Positions 7,440-16,147 are shown, counted from the first letter of the stretch. The stretch is DNA of 17,137 bases from an uncultured Verrucomicrobiota bacterium (GCA_946543025.1 CAMNLN010000035.1:1-17137); one strand, 5' to 3'. Notes: generated from the sequence alone by a model not told the origin. Numbers and translations are program-made.

Positions 7440-10400
7440 CTACTTGAAGAGAATCATGAATCCGGTCGGGCGGAAACGGACGCCGACCGTCCCCGTCGCA
7501 GAGTCGTAGAGGAACTCGCTCGTGATGTTCATGCCGCAGTTCACGCCCCTCCAGGAAATCGCGCGGTAGGCAGACTCCGTCGAAACCTTCGCCACGGCAG
7601 CCTCCGGCGTCGTGCGCCAGTCAACCGGATCGTCGTCGCTGTGGCCGAAGTCCACCGTCACGCGCGTCGCCGCAAGGTCCGTGAGCGTGAGCGCCTCCGT
7701 CGCGCCCGGCTCGACGTCCAGGATGAACTCCCCGAACTCGCCCGAGAGCGTGCCCGTGCCCGAGAAGCGGCTGTTGGCGTCCGTCGTCCCCGCCACGCAC
7801 TTCAGGACGCCCTCCGCGATCTCGACCCCGTCCGTGTTCGCCACCTTCACCGTCGTCGTTCCCTGGGGCGTATAGACCGGCTGGTAGTTTGACAGGGAGT
7901 AGGAGAGGTCGTTCGTCAGCACGAGCGTACCCGCGCCTTTCTTGACGAAATGCCCGCCGCGCAGGGGGACGGCGAGCGCGTGCTCGACCCCGCTGCCGAT
8001 GATCAGCTCGCCGCCGCCCGCGTCCGCGCGGATACCGCATTTCGCCGGGCTGGCCGTCATCGAGACGCCCCCGTTGAGCGTGAACTCCGCGAAGCCGCCG
8101 TCCAGGACAATCTCGGCCGTGTTCGCCGTCTGGCTGCCGAGGAAGCGGTGCACCTTCATGCCGCCGCCGCGCGCGAAGACGAGCTCGCCGCGCGCATTGT
8201 CGCCGAAGGTGAGGTTCTGCGGCGTCCGCACCTCGAGAAGTCCGCCGTCCTCGAACCGGGCGTCGATCTTCTGGTAGAAGTTGATGCCGCCGGCCGCGGT
8301 CGTAGACGCGCGCTGGAGCACGCCGTTCGTGCCGACGCGCACGATCGGCTCGATTCCGCCGACATTGTTCGGGATCGACATGTTCCACGCAATGTTCAAC
8401 GTGCCGTTGGTGATCGCCAGCACGGGACGCACCACGTCCGCGTTGCCGCTCGCCTTGCTGTGTCCCACGTTGAGTCCGTTGAACGTCGCGTTCGCATTGT
8501 CGAGGACCATCCTCGGCGCGGCGGAGCCGGCGGCCATCGACTGGCCCATCAGCGTGTGGAAGCCGCTGCCGCTGCCCATCGAGATCGTGAGGTCCTTCAA
8601 GTAGAGTTCCGGCGCCGACGCCGCCACCACGCCGCTGCCGCCGATGCCGCCATGGTGTTCCTGCTTCACGATGGTCTCGTTCTTACCCTTGCCGGCGATC
8701 ACAAGGCGGCCGTCGAGGACCGTCATCTGCGCAAGTCCGTTCCAACTCGTCGCGCCGCCGTTCTGGAGCGCCAGGATGCCGTTAATGTCGGAGTTGCCCT
8801 TCCGCGGTGCCGATGACCACCACGACAGCGTCGTCGTACCGGCCGGCATGTCGAGCGTCAGCGTCCCGCTGCCGAGCTTCGCGAAGCCGCCGTCGCCCTG
8901 GAGGTGGGAGATCTTGAAGTTCTTGAACGTGAGGTCGCCCGCGATGTCGAAGATGGACGGATACTCGCCGAGGAGCCGCCACGGACGCTCGATCTCGGCC
9001 GCCGCGCCGGAGTAGCGGAACGTGCTGTTGCTCACCGCGAGCGCCGCCTGCCGGGCGGAGTCCGTGCCGAGCGCCGACGCCGACGTGAACTCCGTCACGC
9101 CGCTTTCCAGCTCCCAGTCGCCCTGCATCGTCGTGGCGTTGTCGCCCGAGACGACGAGCGTTCCCGCGCCCGTCTTCGCGACCGTGCCGTCCGCGTTGCG
9201 CACGGGCGCGCCCAGCGTGAGCGTGCCGCCCTGCGCCACGTCCACGCCCGCGGCGACGTAGAGCGGGGAATCGCCGGCGACGGACACCGCCGCGGCCGGG
9301 GCGATGATCGTGGCGACCGACGCCGGTGCCGACACGGCGATCGTCGCAGCGTTGGCAACGGTCACGGCGTCGTTGTGCGTGGGAACGCCCGCCGGATCCC
9401 AGTTCGCCGCCGTGTTCCAGTCGGTGCCGGACGCGCCCGTCCACGTCTTCGCGGCACCCTCCGCCACCGTGACCGTCACGCTCACCGTCTTGCCGTCGGC
9501 GCCGAGTTCAAGGGCATACGCCCGTCCCGCCTGCGGGTTCGACACAATGATCTTCTCGAAGTCCAACTGCGCGAGTCCGCCCGAAATCGAAAGGATCGGA
9601 TGCGCGGCGTCAAGCGCGTAGTCGTTCGGCAGCACGACCTGCAGGCTGCCCGCGAAGGCGAGCGAATCGGCCTCGACGTACGTCGCCGCGTCCGTGATCT
9701 CAAGCTTCGCGCCGGCGGCGAACTCCAGCGCGTCGCCGAAGCGCGTGACGCCCGACCCGAACACGAGCGCGCCCTGCGAAACCAGCGTCTTCGGATGCGA
9801 CGAGTTCTTGAGGACCGTCAGCGCGCCGAGGCCGGTCTTCGTGAACGTCGCGTCCGACGCGCCGGCCGCCGCCGTGAACGCCTGGTCGATGGAGACGTCG
9901 AAGCCGGACGAGTCGAACGCGAAGCCGTTCGCGCCGATCGTCGCCGACGCGCATCCGCAGATGAACGCGCCCGACGGCGCCGAGCTGCCGCTCACCTTCA
10001 GCGTGCCGCCGTCCGCCGCAAACTGCATGCAGGCGTCGCCCGTCGCCGGATCGCCGCCATACACGCCGCGCACGGCCAGGACGCCGTTCGAAGAGAGGGA
10101 GACCACGCTCCTGCCGCCGACGGGAACCTTGTTCGTGATCACGCCTCCGGGGAACGTCACCACGGCGTCGTCCGCCACGTTGAACTCAAGATCCGCGTCG
10201 AACCCGTAGCCCATCTCAATGGACGACGCCGGACTGGCCGTCACGCGCGAGCGTCCGCCCGCCGTGAACCGCGCCACCGACCCCGCGCCGTTGTGCGACC
10301 CCAGGCACATCCAGTTGCCGATGTCCGGGCTTATGCTGAGGCTGGCGTCGTCCTCCATGACCAGTTCCCCGTACGTTCCGCAGTTGGCCATGTCGCCGCT

Positions 10401-11555
10401 TGCGACGTGCAAAACGCCGCCCACCGTGGCCTGAGCGTTGTCCGTGAGCGCGAGCCGTCCCCATGCGTTCGAATAACAGCCGAGCGTACACGTCCCGGAG
10501 GTCGTCAGCACGGCGGAATCCGCCACGGTCAGGACGCCCGTCGAGCACTGCGCGTGGCCGATGTTGAGCTTCGCGGCGGTGAGCCGGGCGTTGCCAGACA
10601 TCGCGAGGTCCCCGCGGTTTCGGATGTTGACGTAGAGCGGCAGATACACATCCGGCACAGTTCCGAGCGACACGGCCCCGCCCACCGTCATGCTGGCGTT
10701 TTCGGAGATGTCGACGATTGCGCTCGACAGCCCGTCATGATTGCTCCCCGCACCGCGAGCGGCAACCCGCATGTTGTATTTCAGCGTCACGGAGGCGTCG
10801 TTCGTGACGTGCAGATACGTCGTGGTGGGGCCGGCGTTGAGGTCCTTCAGCTCGATGCCGTTGAGCACATGCTCGCCGCCGAGGAACCAGGTGTGCGTGG
10901 TCGCGTTACCGCGCTGCTCGAGATACCCGGAGCCGTCCAACGCGCTCGCCGCGGACCTGAACGTAGCGCCAGGATGAATGTAGAAATTCACGTTGCCGCC
11001 GGTCGATCCGAGGTAGAGGTGCTTGGCGATCTCGAACGTTCCGGAGCGGAGGTCGAAGTTCTGCTGGCTCGCACCCGTGGACTCCCACGTGAAGAGCGCA
11101 TCCTCGAAACGCCAGATGTAGGGCGTGACGCCGCCGCGCACGAGTCCCTCGAAGTTGAATATGTGCTGTCCGCTCAGGCTGCTCGCGAACGGCGTGCCCC
11201 ACCAGTCGCTGATGGCCGTCACGTTCGTCTTCGCCCAATACGAGCCGCGCGTGTCGATGGTCAGCGTATGCGTGCCCTGCCCGCAACCGAAGAAGATCGT
11301 GCCGGAGTCCTCTTCGAGGCCACCGGGCGGCGCCTTGATCGTGACGTCGTTCGCCTGGAAGTTGATGTACCCGTAAAGGCCGTCGATTCCGTTCGACGGC
11401 ACGAGCCCGCCGGTCCAGTTCGCGGGGTCGTTGTAGTAGCCCTCCGTCACGGACGTTAGCCATTGCACACGGTGGTCGGGCTCCACCGTGTCGCCCCAAA
11501 CCGATGCGCCAAGGGCCACCGCCCCGGCAAAAACAATCCTGATCATTCGTTTCAT
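7440..11555 (-). CDS. Giant exported autotransporter-repeat (PATR) beta-helix protein
   Basis: The product has 1371 residues and is a predicted surface or secreted protein of unknown function, perhaps an adhesin or glycan binder. MKRMIRIVFAGAVALGASVWG is a signal peptide with cleavage likely after residue 21. The body is Gly/Asn/Ser/Thr/Val-rich beta-helix sequence. It carries passenger-associated repeats of the K-x-G-x-G-x-L-x-L type at about residues 571 (KTGLGALTVL), 793 (KTGAGTLVV), 891 (KLGSGTLTL) and 1202 (KKGAGTLVL). Two ANW-x-x-x-G-x-P modules occur, near residues 41-52 and 700-730. The protein ends in RFRPTGFMILFK with no autotransporter beta-barrel and no PEP-CTERM anchor. I chose the ATG at 11555 because AAGGAG lies six bases upstream. 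An upstream in-frame ATG at 11582 would put that Shine-Dalgarno inside the gene. It is 23 bases from the upstream gene, so likely co-transcribed. Confidence 0.82.
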   Translation of the reverse strand: MKRMIRIVFAGAVALGASVWGDTVEPDHRVQWLTSVTEGYYNDPANWTGGLVPSNGIDGLYGYINFQANDVTIKAPPGGLEEDSGTIFFGCGQGTHTLTIDTRGSYWAKTNVTAISDWWGTPFASSLSGQHIFNFEGLVRGGVTPYIWRFEDALFTWESTGASQQNFDLRSGTFEIAKHLYLGSTGGNVNFYIHPGATFRSAASALDGSGYLEQRGNATTHTWFLGGEHVLNGIELKDLNAGPTTTYLHVTNDASVTLKYNMRVAARGAGSNHDGLSSAIVDISENASMTVGGAVSLGTVPDVYLPLYVNIRNRGDLAMSGNARLTAAKLNIGHAQCSTGVLTVADSAVLTTSGTCTLGCYSNAWGRLALTDNAQATVGGVLHVASGDMANCGTYGELVMEDDASLSISPDIGNWMCLGSHNGAGSVARFTAGGRSRVTASPASSIEMGYGFDADLEFNVADDAVVTFPGGVITNKVPVGGRSVVSLSSNGVLAVRGVYGGDPATGDACMQFAADGGTLKVSGSSAPSGAFICGCASATIGANGFAFDSSGFDVSIDQAFTAAAGASDATFTKTGLGALTVLKNSSHPKTLVSQGALVFGSGVTRFGDALEFAAGAKLEITDAATYVEADSLAFAGSLQVVLPNDYALDAAHPILSISGGLAQLDFEKIIVSNPQAGRAYALELGADGKTVSVTVTVAEGAAKTWTGASGTDWNTAANWDPAGVPTHNDAVTVANAATIAVSAPASVATIIAPAAAVSVAGDSPLYVAAGVDVAQGGTLTLGAPVRNADGTVAKTGAGTLVVSGDNATTMQGDWELESGVTEFTSASALGTDSARQAALAVSNSTFRYSGAAAEIERPWRLLGEYPSIFDIAGDLTFKNFKISHLQGDGGFAKLGSGTLTLDMPAGTTTLSWWSSAPRKGNSDINGILALQNGGATSWNGLAQMTVLDGRLVIAGKGKNETIVKQEHHGGIGGSGVVAASAPELYLKDLTISMGSGSGFHTLMGQSMAAGSAAPRMVLDNANATFNGLNVGHSKASGNADVVRPVLAITNGTLNIAWNMSIPNNVGGIEPIVRVGTNGVLQRASTTAAGGINFYQKIDARFEDGGLLEVRTPQNLTFGDNARGELVFARGGGMKVHRFLGSQTANTAEIVLDGGFAEFTLNGGVSMTASPAKCGIRADAGGGELIIGSGVEHALAVPLRGGHFVKKGAGTLVLTNDLSYSLSNYQPVYTPQGTTTVKVANTDGVEIAEGVLKCVAGTTDANSRFSGTGTLSGEFGEFILDVEPGATEALTLTDLAATRVTVDFGHSDDDPVDWRTTPEAAVAKVSTESAYRAISWRGVNCGMNITSEFLYDSATGTVGVRFRPTGFMILFK

Positions 11556-11561
11556 TTCATA

Positions 11562-11570
11562 CTCCTTTTT
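11562..11570 (-). promoter_or_regulatory. Ribosome binding site that fixes the PATR gene start
   Basis: On the minus strand AAAAAGGAG (11570-11562) ends six bases before the ATG at 11555. It argues against the longer reading from 11582, which overlaps the stop codon of the preceding gene. Confidence 0.7.
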
Positions 11571-11578
11571 AAAAAAAT

Positions 11579-14500
11579 TCATTTCCCATTTGAGGCAGGT
11601 AGGGACGGCGTTCCATCGCCGCCCGCGGCCGGCGGTGGAACGCCGGCCCTACCGAATTTTGCAACAGCTTCAGTTTGCACCCAGTCGCCGGCGACGCACC
11701 CTTCCGGGAACGTGCAATGGAGAAAAATGCCTTCGTAGGTGCCCGCAGGGAGGACGGCGGCTTGCGCCGGCCGCACGATTTCAAACCGGTGCTCGCCGGG
11801 CTCCAGCGTCACCACGGCGGCGTCCGAGGGGCTCGCGCCGGCGCGGATGAGTTCCTTCCCGTCGAGGAAGAGGCGGCACGCCGCGTTGCCGCGCGTGAAC
11901 GAAAAGCGCGTGGGATTGATCACGTTGATGCGCGTGCGCATGTGGAAATCGCGCCCTTTCTGCGCCTCGCCGTACAGCTTGTCGGGGAACACGGACTCGT
12001 GTCCGTCCATCCCCTCCAGGTACTTCAGCGTACGCCAGGCCGTCGGCTGCTTGCCAGGTTCGGCGAGCGCCGTCTCCCACGAAAGGAACCTGTACTGCGA
12101 GACGGGATCGACCCACGCCTGCGTCGCGAGCTTCCAGCCCTCCCCCGCGAGCGTCACGGCCACGGGCCAGGCGAACAGCCCCACTGCGCCTTCCTTCGGC
12201 GGAGTAACGCGCAGCTTGCCTGTAAAGCCGTCCGCGCACTTCTCCAGGGCGACCGCGCCGCCGAAGTCCCAGCCGCCGGACGCGGGAACCGCGAGCGACA
12301 CGGACCGCACGTCCTTCGCAAGCGCCCCGTCGAACGTCACCGTCACGGGCAGGTCGAACGGCGCGCGGCGCTGTCCCGCCACGGCGGCGCGCATCTCGCG
12401 GTGCCACGGATGCGGCTTCACGGACATCGCGAAGGCGCGGCGCATCTGCGTGCGGCTCTTCGCCTTGAACGTGCCGCCGCGCAGGGCGGCGAGCATCGTC
12501 TCGCGCGTGCGGTCGACGTACGGCGGGGTGATCCGCGCGCCGTCGAGGTGATGATAGGGAACATCCACGCGGTCGAAGACGTTGTTCGCGACGAACAGGG
12601 TGTCCTGGTAGCGCCGGCTCGCGATGCCCACGTCCGACCGCCGCACCGTGTTCTTCTCCACGAGCGCGTTTTTCACGGAGACGAAGATCGACCCGTTGGA
12701 GCGGATCTCGTTATCGCGACAGACATACGACTGCGAGAGCGGCCACTTGACGTTCGGAGGAAACGCGCCGATCACGCTTCCGCCCGCGCCGCGCCAGCCC
12801 GTGCCGATCGCGCCGCGGTGGCCGTTTCCCTCCTCGATCACGTTGCCGAAGAACTGGACGAACCAGCAGGTGATGATGCCATGATAGTCGCGTCCGGAAC
12901 CCTGGAACCCGCCCGCGCGACGGCAGCGGTTGCGCGCGAGCACGCAGTCCGTGGCGCCGCCGTAGAGCTGGATGGCCGTGGCGGCGTCCTCGATGTCGTT
13001 GTCCGCGTAGATGAGGTGCTTGCGCTCCGCGACGATCACGAAGAGCGACGCGGCGTCGGGCGCGACGTCGAACGGACGGTCGATCTCGAGTTCCTCGTAG
13101 CTCTTCATCGACGTGATCGTGCGCGTCTGCCCCGCGCCGCGTCCGTCCACGACCTGCAGCTCGCTCCCCACCCACTCGGCGTAGTTCGTGCCGCTCTTCC
13201 AGTAGAGGTCCGGCGGGTAGGAGAGCCGCACGCGCGTACCGTTTACGGTTCCGGAGGCGCACCCCTGCTCGCCGTAGCGCTTCGCGCAGAACGCGGTCTT
13301 CGCGCCGTCGTGCGTCACGGCCTCGCGGTTGTTCGTGTAGAGGTCGGTCTGGCGGTTGCGGCTCCAGAACATGCGACGGCAGACGGACGAGATGGAGTAA
13401 GTGCAGTTGTCGGCCGTGTTGTTCTCGAAGATGCAGCGGTCGCCGCCGAAGATGGCCCAGCCCGTGCCGTTGATCCGGCAGTTGGCCATGCGGATATAGT
13501 CGCCCGTGAAGTTGAAGAAGAGGGTGCGCTGGGCGTCCTTGTCGCAGTAGACGTCGCAGTCGACGATTTCCGCGCGCAGGCAGTTGCGGATGATGATGCC
13601 GTCGCCGCGCATGGTGTAGCGCGGCAGGAAGTCGCCCGGCTTGTTGTCGCGCCACTGGTCGGAGACGAGCTTCACGCGCAGGCGCCGGAGGGAGACGTCG
13701 TGCGTGGTCGTGCCGCGCCGGGAGTCCATCTGCCCGGAGCGCCCGATCTCCGTGTTGGCCACGATGCCGTTGCGGTACTGTCCGGACGAGATGAACAGAT
13801 CGTGGATGCCGAACGAATGCGTCCCCTCGATGAGGTTCGGGGGCGGATCCATCGTGTCGGGCCAGCAGATCTGCGAGAGGGCGCGGTCCTCGCCCTTCAG
13901 CAGCACGTGCGGCGGAATCGCGAGCGTGCGCGTGAGCACGAAGCGCCCGCACGGCACGAACACCGTGCCGCCGCCGTTCGCCGCCGCGGCCGCCATCGCG
14001 GCGTCGAACGCGTCGGAGTCGGACCCGTCGTCGTTCGCCTCCGCGCCGAAGTCCTCCACGTCGAAGCGGTCGGCCTTCCAAACTGGCGCTCTCCGCGCGA
14101 CCGTCCATTCCCCCGTCGCGTACCAGTCGCGTCCGCCCGCGAGGCCGTTGCGGATTTTCACGGGATAGCGGCCCGGCGGCATGTCGGACGGGATGCGCGC
14201 GTCGAGGCTCCAGACATCGACCTTTTCAAGCGCCAGCTCGCGTTCGCCGAGCATCACGCGCGGCTTGCCGCGCACGGATTTTCCGTACGGGGCAAGCGAA
14301 CGACCGAAGAGGCGCAACGTGCCGCCCGGCGTGGACGAATCGCCTGCGTCGCCCTGCAACCACCACGGCGTGGGCATGTTGAGCGCGAACGGCGCGGATT
14401 TCCCGGAATCGTCCACCACGCGCCCTTCCACGATCTTCTCCTCATCGCAAGGGAACGGGAACACCAGTCCCGTGTCGGAGAGAACCGTGGCCGGACAGAC

Positions 14501-14752
14501 TTTTCCCCCGTCGATCAAGACACGCACGTCCTTGCCCCACGCGCCGCCATGCAGGAGCACGTGGTCGCCCGCGCCGACAGGATAGGAAGCCCATGTCACG
14601 GCAGGCACATCCACGCTCGCACCTGCGGCCAAGGCGGTTTCGACCGCCCCAAACATCACTATTCCCGCGGCGGCAGCCGTCGCGAACATGTTCGTGCAGA
14701 TGCTCCTCCTTGCGGCAGGTGCATTGCATACTGCCAGACTCATCCTTTTCAT
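11579..14752 (-). CDS. Exported pectate-lyase-3-type right-handed beta-helix protein
   Basis: The product has 1057 residues from the ATG at 14752. A long, basic n-region is followed by a hydrophobic stretch ending TALA-AG, a Sec signal. Residues about 50-220 look like two IPT/TIG-like beta-sandwiches. Residues about 230-300 show the pectate-lyase-3 signature: EDFGAEANDDGSDSDAFDAA, then NGGGTVFVPCGRF and IPPHVLLKGED. Beta-helix coils continue to about residue 750. The rest is beta-sandwich sequence without a recognised family. The fold occurs in pectin-active enzymes and in phage and surface proteins, so lyase activity is not proven. The last 24 residues are encoded largely by a palindromic repeat. 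ATG 14752 lies eight bases after an extended -10 box with no Shine-Dalgarno sequence. The alternatives are 14770, 14743 and 14689; the last has AAGGAGGAG about 12 bases upstream but would lose the basic n-region. Confidence 0.8.
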   Translation of the reverse strand: MKRMSLAVCNAPAARRSICTNMFATAAAAGIVMFGAVETALAAGASVDVPAVTWASYPVGAGDHVLLHGGAWGKDVRVLIDGGKVCPATVLSDTGLVFPFPCDEEKIVEGRVVDDSGKSAPFALNMPTPWWLQGDAGDSSTPGGTLRLFGRSLAPYGKSVRGKPRVMLGERELALEKVDVWSLDARIPSDMPPGRYPVKIRNGLAGGRDWYATGEWTVARRAPVWKADRFDVEDFGAEANDDGSDSDAFDAAMAAAAANGGGTVFVPCGRFVLTRTLAIPPHVLLKGEDRALSQICWPDTMDPPPNLIEGTHSFGIHDLFISSGQYRNGIVANTEIGRSGQMDSRRGTTTHDVSLRRLRVKLVSDQWRDNKPGDFLPRYTMRGDGIIIRNCLRAEIVDCDVYCDKDAQRTLFFNFTGDYIRMANCRINGTGWAIFGGDRCIFENNTADNCTYSISSVCRRMFWSRNRQTDLYTNNREAVTHDGAKTAFCAKRYGEQGCASGTVNGTRVRLSYPPDLYWKSGTNYAEWVGSELQVVDGRGAGQTRTITSMKSYEELEIDRPFDVAPDAASLFVIVAERKHLIYADNDIEDAATAIQLYGGATDCVLARNRCRRAGGFQGSGRDYHGIITCWFVQFFGNVIEEGNGHRGAIGTGWRGAGGSVIGAFPPNVKWPLSQSYVCRDNEIRSNGSIFVSVKNALVEKNTVRRSDVGIASRRYQDTLFVANNVFDRVDVPYHHLDGARITPPYVDRTRETMLAALRGGTFKAKSRTQMRRAFAMSVKPHPWHREMRAAVAGQRRAPFDLPVTVTFDGALAKDVRSVSLAVPASGGWDFGGAVALEKCADGFTGKLRVTPPKEGAVGLFAWPVAVTLAGEGWKLATQAWVDPVSQYRFLSWETALAEPGKQPTAWRTLKYLEGMDGHESVFPDKLYGEAQKGRDFHMRTRINVINPTRFSFTRGNAACRLFLDGKELIRAGASPSDAAVVTLEPGEHRFEIVRPAQAAVLPAGTYEGIFLHCTFPEGCVAGDWVQTEAVAKFGRAGVPPPAAGGDGTPSLPASNGK
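11598..11653. repeat. 56-base palindromic element forming the 3' coding end of the beta-helix gene
   Basis: The 24-base arms at 11598-11621 and 11630-11653 are inverted copies with two mismatches around an eight-base loop (11622-11629). In the gene it encodes GRAGVPPPAAGGDGTPSLP. The opposite strand in the matching frame reads GRDGVPSPPAAGGGTPALP. The tail is Pro/Gly/Ala-rich and unlike the rest of the protein. This suggests a mobile palindromic element tolerated as coding sequence. It would also form a very stable hairpin in the mRNA about 42 bases before the PATR start codon. Confidence 0.8.
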
Positions 14753-14760
14753 CCGTAGGC

Positions 14761-14790
14761 AGTATACCATACCCCGCCCTCCGTCGGCAA
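14761..14790 (-). promoter_or_regulatory. Sigma70-like promoter for the beta-helix and PATR genes
   Basis: On the minus strand, TTGCCG (14790-14785) is followed by an 18-base spacer and TATACT (14766-14761). TGG directly before the -10 gives an extended -10. Eight bases separate the -10 from the ATG at 14752, so the transcript probably begins at the start codon or just before it. Confidence 0.55.
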
Positions 14791-14827
14791 TGGGAAAAAC
14801 AGGAGCGGCGCGCTTACGGACGGTCCG

Positions 14828-16123
14828 CTACCGGATGTCGCGCAGATAAACCTGGCGCGAGCCCTCGTGGACGGAATTGAAGCCGATCTGCTTCCCGTCC
14901 GGGCGGTAGCGCGCGTGGAGGTCGCAGCGCCAGTATGTCTGGCGGTACGGCTCCGGCACGAAGAACGCGCCCATCGGCATCGTCATGCCGTCCGCAAGGC
15001 GCACGAGCACCCACGGCCGCTCGTTGTTTGCGGTCCAGTACGTGTCGCCGCTCATGAACTTGCCGTCGGGGGAATAGATGCAGTGCCAGTCCCAGTCGAG
15101 CACGCCCGCGCCGATGCGGCGGACCTTCTCCTCCTCGCCGACCGTAAACTCCACGGGGCTCCAAGCCGTGCGCGCCCACTCGCCTTTGACATGACCGTCC
15201 CATGCCGCCGTCACGAGCAGCTTCGGGCTGCCGTCGGGCGCCCAGTTGAAGTGCGAGCCGGCCCAGCCGTCCTTGAAGCAGCGACGCAGCTCCGTGCCGT
15301 CCTTGCGGACGGTGAAGGACGTCGTGTGCCAGCGCGAGGCCTTGTGGATCTTCTTGTCGAACCAGTCGACCGAGCGGGCGAGGAAGAAAATATGCGAGCC
15401 AGCCTTGTCCTTCTGGATGATCGTGTGGCAGTAGTAGGCGAGGGGGTGCCCGGGCTTGCTCGGGTCCGCCTTCGTGGCGGGCATGAGGCTACGGCCCTGC
15501 GCCACGGAGAGGATGAGCTTGTGTTCGCCCGTCTTGAGGTCCATCACCCAGAGTCCGTCGTCCTCGGGCCACTCGACATCCTCGCGGGCGTCCTGCCCAG
15601 GGCCGGCGTAGCCGTAGTCGGGACGTGTGAGGGAAAGGCGCGCGTAGTTGATCGACACGGCCCACGTACGGTCCTCGCTCACCGCGCTCACGGGCAGCGG
15701 CAGGATGCGCTCGGCCTTCGTCTTCCAGTTCATGACCACCGTCACGAACTTGCCGTCCCGCACGTCGTTGAAGAGGAAGGTGTCGTCGTCGATCCAGTGC
15801 GCCATCGCGGCCTCCTGGAAGTTCCAGCACGCCGTGGTGGTGATCGGAATGAACTTGTTGTTGTCCTGCAGATCCACAAGGCCGAGCGTGCAACGCTCGT
15901 TCGCCTCGGGGAGGCGTCCGTTGAGGTCCGTCTCGAGCACGGTCACGTAGCGGTTGTTCGGGCTCCACGAGTTGATCGCGAAGTAGCTCGCGAGCAGATG
16001 CTCGTGCGGCCCCTTGGTGATGGCGTAGGCGTCGCTCCAGGTAGGAAACGGCGCCAGATCTTCGGCGAACGCGGCCGTGGCCAGCGCGAGGCCGGCGGCG
16101 AAAAGAGACAACTTCTTGTGCAT
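14828..16123 (-). CDS. Exported beta-propeller protein, oligogalacturonate-lyase (PL22)-like
   Basis: The product has 431 residues. MHKKLSLFAAGLALATAAFA is a Sec signal peptide with cleavage before Glu21. The mature protein has PD40/TolB-type blades: NSWSPNNRYV (51-60), FNWAPDGSPKLLV (292-304), IYSPDGKFM (349-357) and RYRPDGKQIGF (405-415). It ends with SVHEGSRQVYLRDI. A histidine precedes three successive blade motifs at exact 56-residue intervals (His291, His347, His403), suggesting a metal site in the central channel. PL22 oligogalacturonate lyases are seven-bladed propellers with a His/Gln-bound manganese ion, and the general pattern fits. I cannot align it without a search, so a non-enzymatic propeller remains possible. 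AGGAAGG lies nine bases upstream of the ATG. The next gene downstream is a beta-helix protein of pectate-lyase type, consistent with pectin breakdown. Confidence 0.65.
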   Translation of the reverse strand: MHKKLSLFAAGLALATAAFAEDLAPFPTWSDAYAITKGPHEHLLASYFAINSWSPNNRYVTVLETDLNGRLPEANERCTLGLVDLQDNNKFIPITTTACWNFQEAAMAHWIDDDTFLFNDVRDGKFVTVVMNWKTKAERILPLPVSAVSEDRTWAVSINYARLSLTRPDYGYAGPGQDAREDVEWPEDDGLWVMDLKTGEHKLILSVAQGRSLMPATKADPSKPGHPLAYYCHTIIQKDKAGSHIFFLARSVDWFDKKIHKASRWHTTSFTVRKDGTELRRCFKDGWAGSHFNWAPDGSPKLLVTAAWDGHVKGEWARTAWSPVEFTVGEEEKVRRIGAGVLDWDWHCIYSPDGKFMSGDTYWTANNERPWVLVRLADGMTMPMGAFFVPEPYRQTYWRCDLHARYRPDGKQIGFNSVHEGSRQVYLRDIR

Positions 16124-16147
16124 TTGATTGGACCTTCCTGTAAAAGA

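Noticed and set aside
8904..11459. An 851-codon open frame antisense to the PATR gene
   Set aside because: Composition is dominated by Arg, Ala, Val and His without structure. The opposite strand encodes a coherent signal peptide and PATR repeats.
11556..11582. ATG at 11582 as the PATR gene start
   Set aside because: It overlaps the stop codon of the preceding gene and would place the strong AAGGAG inside the coding region. The signal peptide begins at the ATG at 11555.
11572..11653. Palindrome plus T-run as an intrinsic terminator between the beta-helix and PATR genes
   Set aside because: The T-run begins about 20 bases after the hairpin rather than directly behind it. It is joined to the Shine-Dalgarno of the next gene, so read-through is more likely.
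11675..14758. A 1027-codon open frame antisense to the beta-helix gene
   Set aside because: It is Arg/His/Ala-rich with no recognisable family motif or signal peptide. Long antisense frames are expected in GC-rich genes. The minus-strand product has clear domains.
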